From Achromobacter xylosoxidans (GTDB lineage Bacteria; Pseudomonadota; Gammaproteobacteria; Burkholderiales; Burkholderiaceae_B): a stretch of 64,000 bases of DNA. Under the pieces are notes generated by a model. That model had not been told where the DNA came from. It saw only the letters and a program-made list of their open reading frames with translations, and made no database searches. The stretch's first letter is position 1. Every line of letters begins with the position of its first letter. A program made the position numbers and the translations under genes. Below are positions 55,812 through 64,000 of the stretch, one piece after another. The stretch spans positions 6,634,001 through 6,698,000 of the forward strand of contig NZ_LN831029.1 in the NCBI RefSeq assembly GCF_001457475.1, read 5' to 3'.

Positions 55812-56474
55812 ATGTACACCTTGATCATCGGCAACAAGAATTACTCCTCCTGGTCGCTGCGTCCCTGGCTCGCGCTGCGCGCCACCGGCGTCGCCTTTAC
55901 CGAACAGAAGCTCGGCCTGTTCACCGAGGCCTTCGCCCGCCACCTGGAGACGATCACGCCCGCCGGCCTGGTGCCGGTGCTGCTGGACGGCGACCTGGCG
56001 GTCTGGGATTCGCTGGCGATCTGCGAATACGTGGCCGAGCAGCGTCCCGAAGCCGGCCTGTGGCCGCAGGATGCGCGCGCCCGTGCCCGCGCCCGCTCGC
56101 TGGCCGCGCAGATGCACAGCGGTTTCGGCGCATTGCGCCAGGCGTTGCCGATGAACATCGAGGCGCACCTGCCCGGCCTCGACATCCCCGAGGCCGCGCG
56201 CCAGGACATTTCCCGCATGCATGCCATCTGGCAGGACACGCGCGCCGAGTTCGGCAAGGGCGGCCCGTTCCTGTTCGGCGCCTTCTCGATCGCCGATGCG
56301 TTCTTCGCGCCGGTGGTGTCGCGCTTCGTCACCTACGGCATTGCCGCGGCCGGCCCGGTGCGCGACTACATGGACGCGGTCCTGGCCTTGCCGGCGATGC
56401 AGGAATGGATGCGCGACGCGCGCGCCGAAGCCACCTTCGTCGAGGCCGACGAGCCTTACCGCAAGCACCGCTGA
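55812..56474 (+). CDS. Glutathione S-transferase family protein
   Basis: A 220-residue soluble protein. The N-terminal thioredoxin-like domain has the SSWSLRPWLALR active-site region (Ser near residue 13) and the glutathione-binding WDSLAICEYVAE; the C-terminal domain is helical with SIADAFFAPV. Probably conjugates or reduces electrophiles with glutathione; substrate unknown. Follows uvrA by 29 bases, probably in one transcript. Confidence 0.87.
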   Translation: MYTLIIGNKNYSSWSLRPWLALRATGVAFTEQKLGLFTEAFARHLETITPAGLVPVLLDGDLAVWDSLAICEYVAEQRPEAGLWPQDARARARARSLAAQMHSGFGALRQALPMNIEAHLPGLDIPEAARQDISRMHAIWQDTRAEFGKGGPFLFGAFSIADAFFAPVVSRFVTYGIAAAGPVRDYMDAVLALPAMQEWMRDARAEATFVEADEPYRKHR

Positions 56475-56560
56475 CGCCGATGTCATCGCGTGGGACCGTC
56501 AGCGGCCGGCCGGCTCGCGGGCCGGGGCCTGTGCGCGGCTCCTTTTAACGTCAACAGGCC

Positions 56561-57697
56561 CTAGACCATGTCGAACAAGCGTTTGTGTTCGCGGATGGCA
56601 TAGCGGTCGGTCATGCCGGCGATGTAGTCGGCGATGGCACGCGCCTGGTCATTGAATGTCGCGCGGCGATAGTCGGGCGGCAGCAGGCGCGGATCGTCCA
56701 GGAACGCGGCGAACAGCTCTCGCACGATACGGCGCGCCTTGGTGGTCATGCGCAGCACGCGGTAATGCCGATAAAGATTGTCGAACAGGAATTTCTTCAG
56801 TTCATCGGCCTCGCGCCGTATGCCGTCCGAAAACCCGGCCAGCGGCGGCGCGCGGCGCACGTCGTCGGCGCTGGCAGGCGCCGCGTCGCGAATGCGCGCC
56901 AGCGACGTGCGCGTCAGGTCGCCGATCAGCGTGTTGATCATGCGACGGATGGTCTCGGCCACCGCGCGGCGCGAAGCCAGATCGGGATAACGCGCCAGCA
57001 CCTCGGCGTAATGGCGCTGGAAGATGGACACGCCCTGCAGCTGCTCCAGCGTGATCAACCCGGAGCGCAGCCCATCGTCGATATCGTGATTGTTGTAGGC
57101 CACTTCGTCCGCCAGGTTGGCGATCTGCGCCTCCAACGAAGGCTGGGTGCGCGCCAGGAAGCGCTCGCCCACCGCGCCCAGCTGCCGCGCATGGGCCGCC
57201 GAGCAGTGCTTGAGGATGCCCTCGCGGGTCTCGAAGCACAGGTTCAGTCCGTTGAAGTCGGCATAGCGTTCTTCAAGCTCGTCGACCACCCGCAGGCTCT
57301 GCAGGTTGTGCTCAAAGCCGCCAGCCTCGGGCGCCAGCTCGCGCATGCAGGCGTTGAGCTCGTCCTGGCCGGCATGGCCGAACGGCGTATGGCCCAGGTC
57401 GTGCGCCAGCGAAATGGCTTCGGTCAGGTCTTCGGACAGCCCCAGGCTGCGCGCCAGGGTGCGCGCGATCTGCGCCACTTCCAGGCTGTGTGTCAGCCGG
57501 GTGCGGAACAGATCCCCTTCGTGGTTCACGAAGACCTGGGTCTTGTACTCCAATCGCCGGAATGCGCTCGAGTGGACGATACGGTCGCGGTCGCGCTGGA
57601 ATTCGCTGCGGTTCTCCGGCGCGGGTTCAGCATAGGTCCGGCCGCGCGATCGGGACGGGTCGGATGCATAGGAAGCCAGTTCTTTCATCTGCGACAC
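56561..57697 (-). CDS. dgt: Deoxyguanosinetriphosphate triphosphohydrolase-like protein (HD domain)
   Basis: A 378-residue HD-domain dNTP triphosphohydrolase. [25 protein letters not shown] and [15 protein letters not shown] give the H...HD...D metal site. It releases tripolyphosphate from dNTPs and so adjusts their pools. The start is probably GTG 57697, since AGGAG lies five bases before it; ATG 57688 is close. It is the third gene of an aroK-aroB-dgt operon, 17 bases after aroB; the long frame further upstream is an aroB shadow. Confidence 0.9.
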   Translation of the reverse strand: MSQMKELASYASDPSRSRGRTYAEPAPENRSEFQRDRDRIVHSSAFRRLEYKTQVFVNHEGDLFRTRLTHSLEVAQIARTLARSLGLSEDLTEAISLAHDLGHTPFGHAGQDELNACMRELAPEAGGFEHNLQSLRVVDELEERYADFNGLNLCFETREGILKHCSAAHARQLGAVGERFLARTQPSLEAQIANLADEVAYNNHDIDDGLRSGLITLEQLQGVSIFQRHYAEVLARYPDLASRRAVAETIRRMINTLIGDLTRTSLARIRDAAPASADDVRRAPPLAGFSDGIRREADELKKFLFDNLYRHYRVLRMTTKARRIVRELFAAFLDDPRLLPPDYRRATFNDQARAIADYIAGMTDRYAIREHKRLFDMV

Positions 57698-57714
57698 CGT
57701 CTCTCCTGCGGTAT

Positions 57715-58791
57715 TTACTGCGTGGTTCGGGCCAATACGGCGCGCACGGCATCGGCCGGCGCCGCCCGCATCATCGCTGCCCCGATGCGGTTCATGAGCA
57801 CGTAGCGGATCTCGCCGCCCTCGGTCTTCTTGTCGACCTGCATCAGGTCCAGCCAGCGGTCGGCCCCCAGGTCGGGCGCGACAACGGGGCAGCCGATGGC
57901 CTCGACCAGGCCGCGTACACGGGCCACGTCGGCGCGCGGAAAGTCCGCCACATCCGCCGACAATTCCGCAGCCTGCACCATGCCACAGCCCACCGCCTCG
58001 CCATGCAGCCAGGCGCCATAGCCCAGGCCGGCCTCGATGGCGTGGCCGAAGGTATGGCCCAGATTGAGGATGGCGCGCAGGCCGGATTCGCGTTCGTCCT
58101 TGCCCACCACCTGCGCCTTCAGCTCGCAGGAGCGACGGATGGCGTAGGCAACGGCCTGCGGATCCAGGCTGCGCAATTTCTGCGCATTCTGTTCGCACCA
58201 CTCCCAGAACACCGGGTCCAGGATCAGGCCGTACTTGATGACCTCGGCCAGGCCCGCGGATACCTCGCGCGCCGGCAGCGTGGCCAGCACGGCGGTGTCG
58301 ATCTCGACCGCCAGCGGCTGGTAGAACGCGCCGATCATGTTCTTGCCCAGCGGATGGTTGACGGCGGTCTTGCCGCCTACCGACGAGTCGACCTGGGCCA
58401 GCAGGGTGGTCGGCACCTGCACGAAACGCACGCCGCGCATGTACACCGCGGCGGCAAAGCCGGTCATGTCGCCGATCACGCCGCCGCCCAGCGCCACCAG
58501 CACGCAGCGGCGGTCCAGGCGATTGCCCAGCAGCGCGTCGAAGATCAGGTTGAGGGACTGCCAATCCTTGTACGACTCGCCGTCGGGCAGTTCGATGCGC
58601 AGCACCCGCTTGCCGGTGCGCGCCAGCGCGGCTTCGGCGCGTTCGCCGTACAGCGCCGCCACGGTCGGATTGGTCACCACCGCGATGGCGGTGGCGTCGG
58701 CGGGAATGCTCTCGTCCAGGGCATCCAGGCGCCCCGGCGCGATGCGGATGGGGTACTGTCCGCCCGGGGTGTCGACCTCAACAACGTTCAT
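57715..58791 (-). CDS. aroB: 3-dehydroquinate synthase
   Basis: A 358-residue NAD- and zinc-dependent enzyme, second step of the shikimate pathway. [11 protein letters not shown] (NAD site), [14 protein letters not shown] and [11 protein letters not shown] (zinc ligands) are all present. ATG 58791 overlaps the aroK stop (ATGA). Full length, no oddity. Confidence 0.96.
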   Translation of the reverse strand: MNVVEVDTPGGQYPIRIAPGRLDALDESIPADATAIAVVTNPTVAALYGERAEAALARTGKRVLRIELPDGESYKDWQSLNLIFDALLGNRLDRRCVLVALGGGVIGDMTGFAAAVYMRGVRFVQVPTTLLAQVDSSVGGKTAVNHPLGKNMIGAFYQPLAVEIDTAVLATLPAREVSAGLAEVIKYGLILDPVFWEWCEQNAQKLRSLDPQAVAYAIRRSCELKAQVVGKDERESGLRAILNLGHTFGHAIEAGLGYGAWLHGEAVGCGMVQAAELSADVADFPRADVARVRGLVEAIGCPVVAPDLGADRWLDLMQVDKKTEGGEIRYVLMNRIGAAMMRAAPADAVRAVLARTTQ

Positions 58792-59429
58792 ATCTGCTTC
58801 TCGAAGGCTTGTAATTGCGGCAACAGCGCCTTGACCAGGGTGTGGATGGGCATGGAGCCGGTTTCCACCACCAGATCGGCGACTTCCTTGTAGAACGGTT
58901 CGCGCAGGGTCATCAGGTCCCGCAGCGTGCCGCGCGGATCGGCGGTGGCCAGCAGGGGCCGGTTGCGATCGCGGCAGGTGCGGCGGAACAATTCGTCCAC
59001 GCTGGCCCGCAAATAGACCACGATGCCACGCTCGCGCAGGCGCGCCCGGTTCTCGGCCGCCAGGATGGCGCCGCCACCGGTGGCGAGAATTATGTTGCGC
59101 CGTTGGGTACACTCTTCCAGGGCCGCGGATTCCCGGCGACGGAAACCGGTCTCGCCCTCGATTTCGAAGATTACCGGCACCCGCACGCCACAACGCGCCT
59201 CGAGCTCATGGTCCAGATCGATAAAATCGCGCCCCAGGGCACGCGCCAGGCCACGGCCGATCGTGGTCTTGCCCGCCCCCATCATGCCCACCAGGAAAAT
59301 GGGCAGGTCGTGCGGCAACGACACGGCCCTGCCTGCGCACTCCGAAGCGCAGGGCGGGTTTTCGGGCGCCTCGCCAGTGGGCGCCAGGTCCGGATCGGCC
59401 TCCGGACATGAGTGAGCGGAAAAGTTCAT
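58788..59429 (-). CDS. aroK: Shikimate kinase with N-terminal extension
   Basis: A 213-residue P-loop kinase phosphorylating shikimate. Walker A (GMMGAGKTT) starts near residue 47, followed by DLDHELEARCG, the family GETGFRRRES and ATGGGAILAAENRARL. The first 40 or so residues (Pro- and Cys-containing) are additional to the usual 175-residue enzyme and not part of the fold. If a start further in is used, no good ATG is available. Divergent from mrcA. Confidence 0.92.
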   Translation of the reverse strand: MNFSAHSCPEADPDLAPTGEAPENPPCASECAGRAVSLPHDLPIFLVGMMGAGKTTIGRGLARALGRDFIDLDHELEARCGVRVPVIFEIEGETGFRRRESAALEECTQRRNIILATGGGAILAAENRARLRERGIVVYLRASVDELFRRTCRDRNRPLLATADPRGTLRDLMTLREPFYKEVADLVVETGSMPIHTLVKALLPQLQAFEKQI

Positions 59430-59544
59430 GACGGCATTATCACATCTGCCGCCAAGTTGCCCGCGCGCCACACTGAACTATCTTGTTACAGAAACCGATC
59501 CGCCACGCTGAGGTGGGGCCGGAGATACCCGTAAAATCGCCGCG

Positions 59545-61992
59545 ATGAGCAAGCCGCAGAATTCCTCCAAAAAAGACAAGCCCGCCAATAACGGTTCCCC
59601 GATATTGCGTTTTTTCGTCAAGACCGGCATTTTCTTTGCCGGCCTGTTCCTGTGCGGCGTGCTGCTGGCGGGCATGGCGCTGGCCCTGGCCTGGCCCAAC
59701 CTGCCCGACCTGCACGCCATGACGGACTACCGCCCCAGGGTGCCGCTGCGCGTCTATACGGCGGACAAGGTGCTGATCGGCGAGTTCGGCGAAGAGCGCC
59801 GCAATGTGCTGCGCTTCAATGAAATCCCGGACGTGATGAAGTCCGCGGTGCTGGCGGCCGAAGACGACCGCTTCTACCAGCACGGCGGGATCGACTGGAC
59901 CGGCGTGGTGCGCGCCGGCCTGACCAACCTGATCAACATGTCCAAGACGCAGGGCGCGAGCACGATCACCATGCAGGTGGCGCGCAATTTCTACCTGTCG
60001 TCCGAAAAGACCTATTCGCGCAAGTTCTACGAACTGCTGCTGACGTTCAAGATCGAATCGGAGCTCACCAAGGACCAGATCCTCGAGCTCTACATGAACC
60101 AGATCTACCTGGGCCACCGCGCCTACGGCTTCGCCGCCGCCTCGCGCACCTACTTCGGCAAGCCGCTGTCGGAAGTGACGCCGGCCGAGGCCGCGATGCT
60201 GGCCGGCATCCCCAAGGCGCCTTCGCGTTTCAACCCGATCTCCAACCGCCCCCGCGCCGAGCTGCGCCAGCGCTACGTGCTGGGCCGCATGCTGTCGCTG
60301 GGCTACCTGACCGAGCCCGAGTACAAGACGGCGATGGCGCAGCAGATCGTCATGAAGTCCGCCGAAGGCACGCCCGCCGGCGGCTACAGCATCCACGGCG
60401 AGTACGTGGCCGAACTGGCGCGCCAGCTGCTGTTCAACGTGTATCAGGACAACGTCTATTCGCGCGGCATCAACATCTACACCACGGTCCAGTCCAAGGA
60501 CCAGGAAGCGGCCTACCGCGCCGTGCGCGAAGGCGTGCTCGAATACACCCGCCGCGCGCCCTACCCTGGCCCCGAAGAACAGCTCGACCTGCCCGCGGGC
60601 ACCGAGAACAACCCCCAGGCCCTGGACGAATTCCTGGATGGCGTGTTCGACAAGTTCAGCGACAGCGGCGACCTGCTGACCGCGGTGGTGTTGTCGGCCA
60701 GCCCCACCGAAGTGAAGCTGGCGCGCAGCTCGCGCGAGATCATCACCGTCACCGACAAGAAGGTGCTGGGCGTGGTGGCGCGCGCGCTCAACGACAAGGC
60801 CAAGCCCGAGCAGCGCATCAAGCGCGGCTCCGTGGTCTATATCCGCAAACTGGGCGACAACTGGGAAATCATCAACCTGCCGTCGGTGCAGGCGGCCTTC
60901 GTCGCGCTGTCGCCGCAGGACGGCGCGATCCGCGCCATGGTCGGCGGCTTCGACTTCTATCGCGGCAACTTCAACCGCGTGACGCAGGCCTGGCGCCAGC
61001 CGGGCTCGAACATCAAGCCGTTCATCTACGCCGCGTCGCTCGAGCGCGGCCTGACGCCGGCCACGCAGATCTCCGACCAGCCGTTCGAACTGACCGCGGC
61101 GCAGACCGGCTCCAAGGCCTGGAACCCGAAGAACTACGGCAACCAGTACGAGCCCATGCTGACGCTGCGCCAGGGCCTGTACAAGTCCAAGAACATGGTC
61201 TCGATCCGCATCCTGCAGGCCATCGGCCCGCAGTACGCGCAGGACTACCTGACCCGCTTCGGCTTTGACAAGGCGCGCCAGCCCGCGGTGCTGCCGCTGG
61301 CGCTAGGCGCCGGCTCGGTGACCCCCCTGCAACTGGCCGGCGCGTTCTCGGTGTTCGCCAACGGCGGCTACCGCGTCACACCCTACCTGATCGACCGCGT
61401 CACCGACAGCAACGGCAAGATCGTGATGCAGGCCAAGCCCACCGTGGCCGGCGACGCCGCGGCCCGCGCCATCGACCCGCGCACCGCCTGGATCATGGAC
61501 GACGTGCTGCGCGGCGTGGCCACCTACGGCACCGCCGCCCGCGCCCGCGTGCTGCTCAAGCGCAACGACATCGCCGGCAAGACCGGCACCACCAACGAAT
61601 CCGTGGACGCCTGGTTCTCGGGCTACACGCCCTCGCTGGTGGCCACCGCCTGGCTCGGCTTCGACCAGCCCAAGTCGCTGGGTTCGCGCGAAACCGGCGG
61701 CGGCGTGGCCATGCCGATCTGGGTCGACTACATGCAGGACGTGCTCAAGGGCGTGCCGGAAGAAAAGCCGCGCCCCCGTCCCGACGGCATCATCGTCGAG
61801 AACGGCGAGTACTACTTCTCGGAATTCCCGCCCGGCCAGGCGGTGGCGCGGCTGGGGCTGCCGCAGGCTGACACGCTGGGTGAGTTCCTGAACGGCCTGA
61901 ACAGCGACAGCGGCGAGGACAACCGCATCCGGGTCGCGCCGGGCGTGGGCACGCAGAACGCGCAGCCCTGGTCGCAGAAGATCCCGTTCTGA
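59545..61992 (+). CDS. mrcA: Penicillin-binding protein 1A (bifunctional)
   Basis: An 815-residue class A PBP: cytoplasmic N-terminus, one membrane helix (about residues 26-50), GT51 glycosyltransferase domain (EDDRFYQHGGIDWTG, GASTITMQVARNFY) and a transpeptidase domain with SNIK as the S-x-x-K motif (QPGSNIKPFIY), KSKN as S-x-N and AGKTGTTN as K-T-G. It polymerises and cross-links peptidoglycan. It lies divergent from aroK with 115 bases between, where other species carry pilMNOPQ. Confidence 0.95.
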   Translation: MSKPQNSSKKDKPANNGSPILRFFVKTGIFFAGLFLCGVLLAGMALALAWPNLPDLHAMTDYRPRVPLRVYTADKVLIGEFGEERRNVLRFNEIPDVMKSAVLAAEDDRFYQHGGIDWTGVVRAGLTNLINMSKTQGASTITMQVARNFYLSSEKTYSRKFYELLLTFKIESELTKDQILELYMNQIYLGHRAYGFAAASRTYFGKPLSEVTPAEAAMLAGIPKAPSRFNPISNRPRAELRQRYVLGRMLSLGYLTEPEYKTAMAQQIVMKSAEGTPAGGYSIHGEYVAELARQLLFNVYQDNVYSRGINIYTTVQSKDQEAAYRAVREGVLEYTRRAPYPGPEEQLDLPAGTENNPQALDEFLDGVFDKFSDSGDLLTAVVLSASPTEVKLARSSREIITVTDKKVLGVVARALNDKAKPEQRIKRGSVVYIRKLGDNWEIINLPSVQAAFVALSPQDGAIRAMVGGFDFYRGNFNRVTQAWRQPGSNIKPFIYAASLERGLTPATQISDQPFELTAAQTGSKAWNPKNYGNQYEPMLTLRQGLYKSKNMVSIRILQAIGPQYAQDYLTRFGFDKARQPAVLPLALGAGSVTPLQLAGAFSVFANGGYRVTPYLIDRVTDSNGKIVMQAKPTVAGDAAARAIDPRTAWIMDDVLRGVATYGTAARARVLLKRNDIAGKTGTTNESVDAWFSGYTPSLVATAWLGFDQPKSLGSRETGGGVAMPIWVDYMQDVLKGVPEEKPRPRPDGIIVENGEYYFSEFPPGQAVARLGLPQADTLGEFLNGLNSDSGEDNRIRVAPGVGTQNAQPWSQKIPF

Positions 61993-62001
61993 ACGGAAAG
62001 A

Positions 62002-62028
62002 AAAAGGCCGGCGATTCGCCGGCCTTTT
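62002..62028. terminator. Bidirectional terminator between mrcA and cyaY
   Basis: AAAAGGCCGGCG (62002-62013) and CGCCGGCCTTTT (62017-62028) form a 12-bp stem with A- and T-runs on both sides, serving convergent mrcA and cyaY. Confidence 0.9.
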
Positions 62029-62037
62029 CGTTGGAGA

Positions 62038-62367
62038 CTACAGGCGGATCGTGACGGGCACGCCCGCCGCCGCCGAACAGATCTGCGATAGCGCGTCCGG
62101 CAGATTCGGGCCGCCTCGGGTATCGTTCCAGTTCTGGCCGTCGTAGCGGTAATGGAAGCCGCCGCTGCGCGCGGCCACCCACAGTTCCTGCATGGCGGCC
62201 TGGCTGTTCACCACCACGTGGGTATTGTCCTCGAACACCATGGTCAGCACATTGCCGCTGCGGCTGGTTTCGACGTCGACGTCGAGCGAAGCCGCCCAGT
62301 CATCGGCCTGGCTTTCGATGCTGTCCAGCACCTGGTCGATCAACGCAAGAAATTCGGATTCGGTCAT
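62038..62367 (-). CDS. cyaY: Frataxin homologue CyaY
   Basis: A 109-residue frataxin-fold protein that modulates iron-sulfur cluster assembly. The acidic first helix (MTESEFLALIDQVLDSIESQ), NVLTMVFEDN and the conserved WVAARSGGFHY strand are visible. Full length from ATG 62367. Convergent with mrcA and divergent from lptM. Confidence 0.93.
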   Translation of the reverse strand: MTESEFLALIDQVLDSIESQADDWAASLDVDVETSRSGNVLTMVFEDNTHVVVNSQAAMQELWVAARSGGFHYRYDGQNWNDTRGGPNLPDALSQICSAAAGVPVTIRL

Positions 62368-62422
62368 AATCGAGCCTGCAAGAATTACGGAGTTCCCAGT
62401 GTTCCAATTGGCATTCAGCCGC

Positions 62423-62590
62423 ATGTCTCTTCGCATTGTAGCCACGCTCGTGGCGACCGGCATGGTTGCGGCCTGCGGCTACAAGGGTCCTTTGTACATG
62501 CCCACGCCTGATGGCAAGCCGCCCCCACCCGGGCAGCGCCAGTCCACGCCCCAGGTGCCTCAGATACCGGCCACCCCCACACTGCCATGA
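62423..62590 (+). CDS. lptM: LPS translocon maturation chaperone-type lipoprotein
   Basis: A 55-residue lipoprotein: signal peptide MSLRIVATLVATGMVAAC with a lipobox (VAAC) and the mature start CGYKGPLYMP, diagnostic of LptM (formerly YifL). In E. coli LptM helps LptD disulfide maturation in LPS export. The rest is a Pro-rich tail. Its stop overlaps the lysA start (ATGA). The longer open frame upstream is antisense to cyaY. Confidence 0.88.
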   Translation: MSLRIVATLVATGMVAACGYKGPLYMPTPDGKPPPPGQRQSTPQVPQIPATPTLP

Positions 62591-63879
62591 CCGCCGCGTT
62601 CCCGGTTCCGCCCGAACTGGCCGGGCACCCCTACTTCCAGTACCGCAACAACGTGCTGTACGCCGAAGACGTGCCGCTGGACCATCTGGCCGGACAACTG
62701 GGAACGCCCCTGTACGTATACTCGCGCGCCGCGCTACGCGCCGCCTGGGACACCTATCGCAGCGCCGTTGGCCAGCGCCCCGTCCTGGTCTGCTACGGCA
62801 TGAAGGCCAATTCCAACCTGGCCATCCTGAAGGAATTCGCCCGCCTGGGCGCGGGGTTCGACATTGTGTCCGGCGGCGAACTCAAGCGCGCCCTGGCCGC
62901 GGGCGCGGATCCCGCCAAAATCGTCTTTTCCGGCGTCGGCAAGCAGGTCTGGGAAATGCGCGCCGCCCTGGCTGCCGGCGTCATGTGCTTCAACGTCGAA
63001 TCCGAGGCCGAACTGCAGCGGCTGTCCGACGTGGCCCAGGAAGCCGGGCAGCGTGCCCGGGTATCGCTGCGCGTCAACCCGGACGTCGATGCGCAAACCC
63101 ACCCCTACATTTCCACCGGCCTGAAGGAAAACAAGTTCGGCATTCCCATCGGCGCGGCGCTGGACGCATATCGCAGCGCCCGCCTGCTGCCGGGCCTGGA
63201 AATCACCGGCCTGGATTGCCATATCGGTTCGCAGCTGACCGACATCAGTCCCTATTTCGACGCATTGGAAAAACTCCTCGATCTGGTCGCCGACCTCGAG
63301 GGCATCGGCATCCGCCTGTCGCACCTGGACCTGGGCGGCGGCCTGGGCATCCGCTACAACGATGAAATGCCGCCTTCGCCCAAGGCGCTGCTGGATCACG
63401 TGTTCCAACGCCTGCAGGCCCGCGGCCAGGATCATTTGCGGCTGGTACTGGAACCGGGCCGCTCGCTGGTCGGCAACGCCGGCGTGTTGTTGACCACGGT
63501 TCAGTACCTCAAGCACGGCGAGGCGCGCAATTTTGCCGTCGTCGACGCGGCCATGAACGACCTGCTGCGGCCGGCGCTGTATGACGCCTGGCATGGCCTG
63601 CAGCCCCTGCGCCCGCGCGCCGGCGACACGATCGACTACGACGTCGTCGGCCCGGTCTGCGAAAGCGCCGACTGGCTGGCACGCCAACGCGCGTTGGTGC
63701 TCGAACAAGATGACGTGCTGGCGCTGGAATCGGCCGGCGCCTATGGCATGACGATGGCAGGCAACTACAACACTCGCCCCCGTGCGGCCGAAGTCATGGT
63801 CGACGGCGGCCACTACCATGTGGTGCGCCAGCGCGAGACCCTCGACGACCTGCTGCGCGGCGAGTCGACGTTGCCCTGA
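62587..63879 (+). CDS. lysA: Diaminopimelate decarboxylase
   Basis: A 430-residue fold-type III PLP enzyme catalysing the last lysine-biosynthesis step. The PLP lysine is in CYGMKANSNL, with HIGSQLTDISPYF, EPGRSLVGNAGVL and CESADWLA (catalytic Cys) as expected. Coupled by ATGA to lptM, a conserved arrangement. Followed by a terminator-like palindrome. Confidence 0.96.
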   Translation: MTAAFPVPPELAGHPYFQYRNNVLYAEDVPLDHLAGQLGTPLYVYSRAALRAAWDTYRSAVGQRPVLVCYGMKANSNLAILKEFARLGAGFDIVSGGELKRALAAGADPAKIVFSGVGKQVWEMRAALAAGVMCFNVESEAELQRLSDVAQEAGQRARVSLRVNPDVDAQTHPYISTGLKENKFGIPIGAALDAYRSARLLPGLEITGLDCHIGSQLTDISPYFDALEKLLDLVADLEGIGIRLSHLDLGGGLGIRYNDEMPPSPKALLDHVFQRLQARGQDHLRLVLEPGRSLVGNAGVLLTTVQYLKHGEARNFAVVDAAMNDLLRPALYDAWHGLQPLRPRAGDTIDYDVVGPVCESADWLARQRALVLEQDDVLALESAGAYGMTMAGNYNTRPRAAEVMVDGGHYHVVRQRETLDDLLRGESTLP

Positions 63880-63892
63880 TCCCTGCCCTGCG

Positions 63893-63930
63893 CCATGTGA
63901 AAAGGCCCCGAACGGGGCCTTTTCACATGG
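63893..63930. terminator. Bidirectional terminator between lysA and ccsB
   Basis: An 18-bp perfect stem, CCATGTGAAAAGGCCCCG with CGGGGCCTTTTCACATGG, around a 2-base AA centre. A-run and T-run on the two arms allow termination of both convergent transcripts. Confidence 0.88.
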
Positions 63931-63939
63931 ATGGAACAA

Positions 63940-64000
63940 TCAGAGCTGGCCGTACGAATGCAGCCCGGACAGGAACATGTTCACTCCCAGGAAGGCAAAG
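63940..64000 (-). CDS. ccsB: Cytochrome c biogenesis protein CcsB (ResC), C-terminal end only
   Basis: Only the last 19 codons are in the window. They read FAFLGVNMFLSGLHSYGQL and a TGA stop; the ending N-x-x-LSGLHSYG is characteristic of the C-terminus of the CcsB/ResC haem-handling membrane protein of system II cytochrome c maturation. The rest of the gene continues beyond base 64000. Identification rests on this short tail. Confidence 0.7.
   Translation of the reverse strand, partial: FAFLGVNMFLSGLHSYGQL

Overview
The window reads as a stretch of chromosome from a high-GC betaproteobacterium of the Alcaligenaceae, most like Achromobacter or Bordetella. This is inferred from gene order (aspS/DUF502/fmdB, ssb/MFS/uvrA, ccsB/lysA/lptM/cyaY/mrcA), from three DUF4148 secreted proteins and from strong GC preference at third codon positions. 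No tRNA, rRNA, insertion sequence, prophage or CRISPR array was seen. Positions were read by eye; no database search was possible.

Region 1 (1-15.7 kb) is a surface-polysaccharide locus, visibly more AT-rich at wobble positions than the rest. It holds cysD and cysN (sulfate activation; CysD has an unusual 187-residue N-terminal extension and CysN runs off the left edge), a divergent YdhS-like FAD protein, and a tightly coupled minus-strand operon: NAD-dependent epimerase, AsnB-type amidotransferase, Wzm/Wzt ABC exporter with a C-terminal glycan-recognition domain, methyltransferase, FemAB/GNAT-like acyltransferase, deacetylase-like protein, one glycosyltransferase and a second methyltransferase. 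Four ATGA overlaps tie the middle of this operon together.

Region 2 (15.8-28.1 kb) has a membrane-anchored CoxG-like protein, two transporters, a dTDP-sugar operon rfbB-rfbA-rfbC with no rfbD, a ybhP-like/clsB pair (cardiolipin synthase from a GTG start), aspS, a DUF502 membrane protein, an FmdB-type zinc ribbon and a Na+/H+ antiporter-like protein.

Region 3 (28.2-33.8 kb) is the most unusual part. A minus-strand operon encodes a membrane fatty-acid hydroxylase-like enzyme, a membrane fatty-acid desaturase, a single protein fusing a FabH-like ketosynthase to a haem-oxygenase-like diiron oxidase domain, and an uncharacterised partner. It looks like an undescribed lipid-modifying pathway. A dapA-family gene with two interlocking inverted repeats in its leader lies upstream.

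Region 4 (34-44.8 kb) is metabolic: free-methionine sulfoxide reductase, an aminotransferase, ubiA, a DUF1090 protein, a DUF4148 protein, a lysine-6-dehydrogenase-like enzyme, a FadR-family GntR regulator divergent from glcB with two identical operators, a TetR regulator with a matched operator in front of an unannotated 38-residue membrane microprotein, and an isochorismatase-like hydrolase.

Region 5 (44.8-50.8 kb) has a glycine-rich autotransporter, then a TetR regulator followed by two near-identical DUF4148 genes. Four copies of one palindrome suggest that the regulator controls itself and both genes. A methyltransferase and a 67-bp repeat pair follow.

Region 6 (50.8-64 kb) is conserved core: ssb, an MFS transporter, uvrA, a glutathione S-transferase, aroK-aroB-dgt, mrcA, cyaY, lptM-lysA and the 3' end of ccsB.
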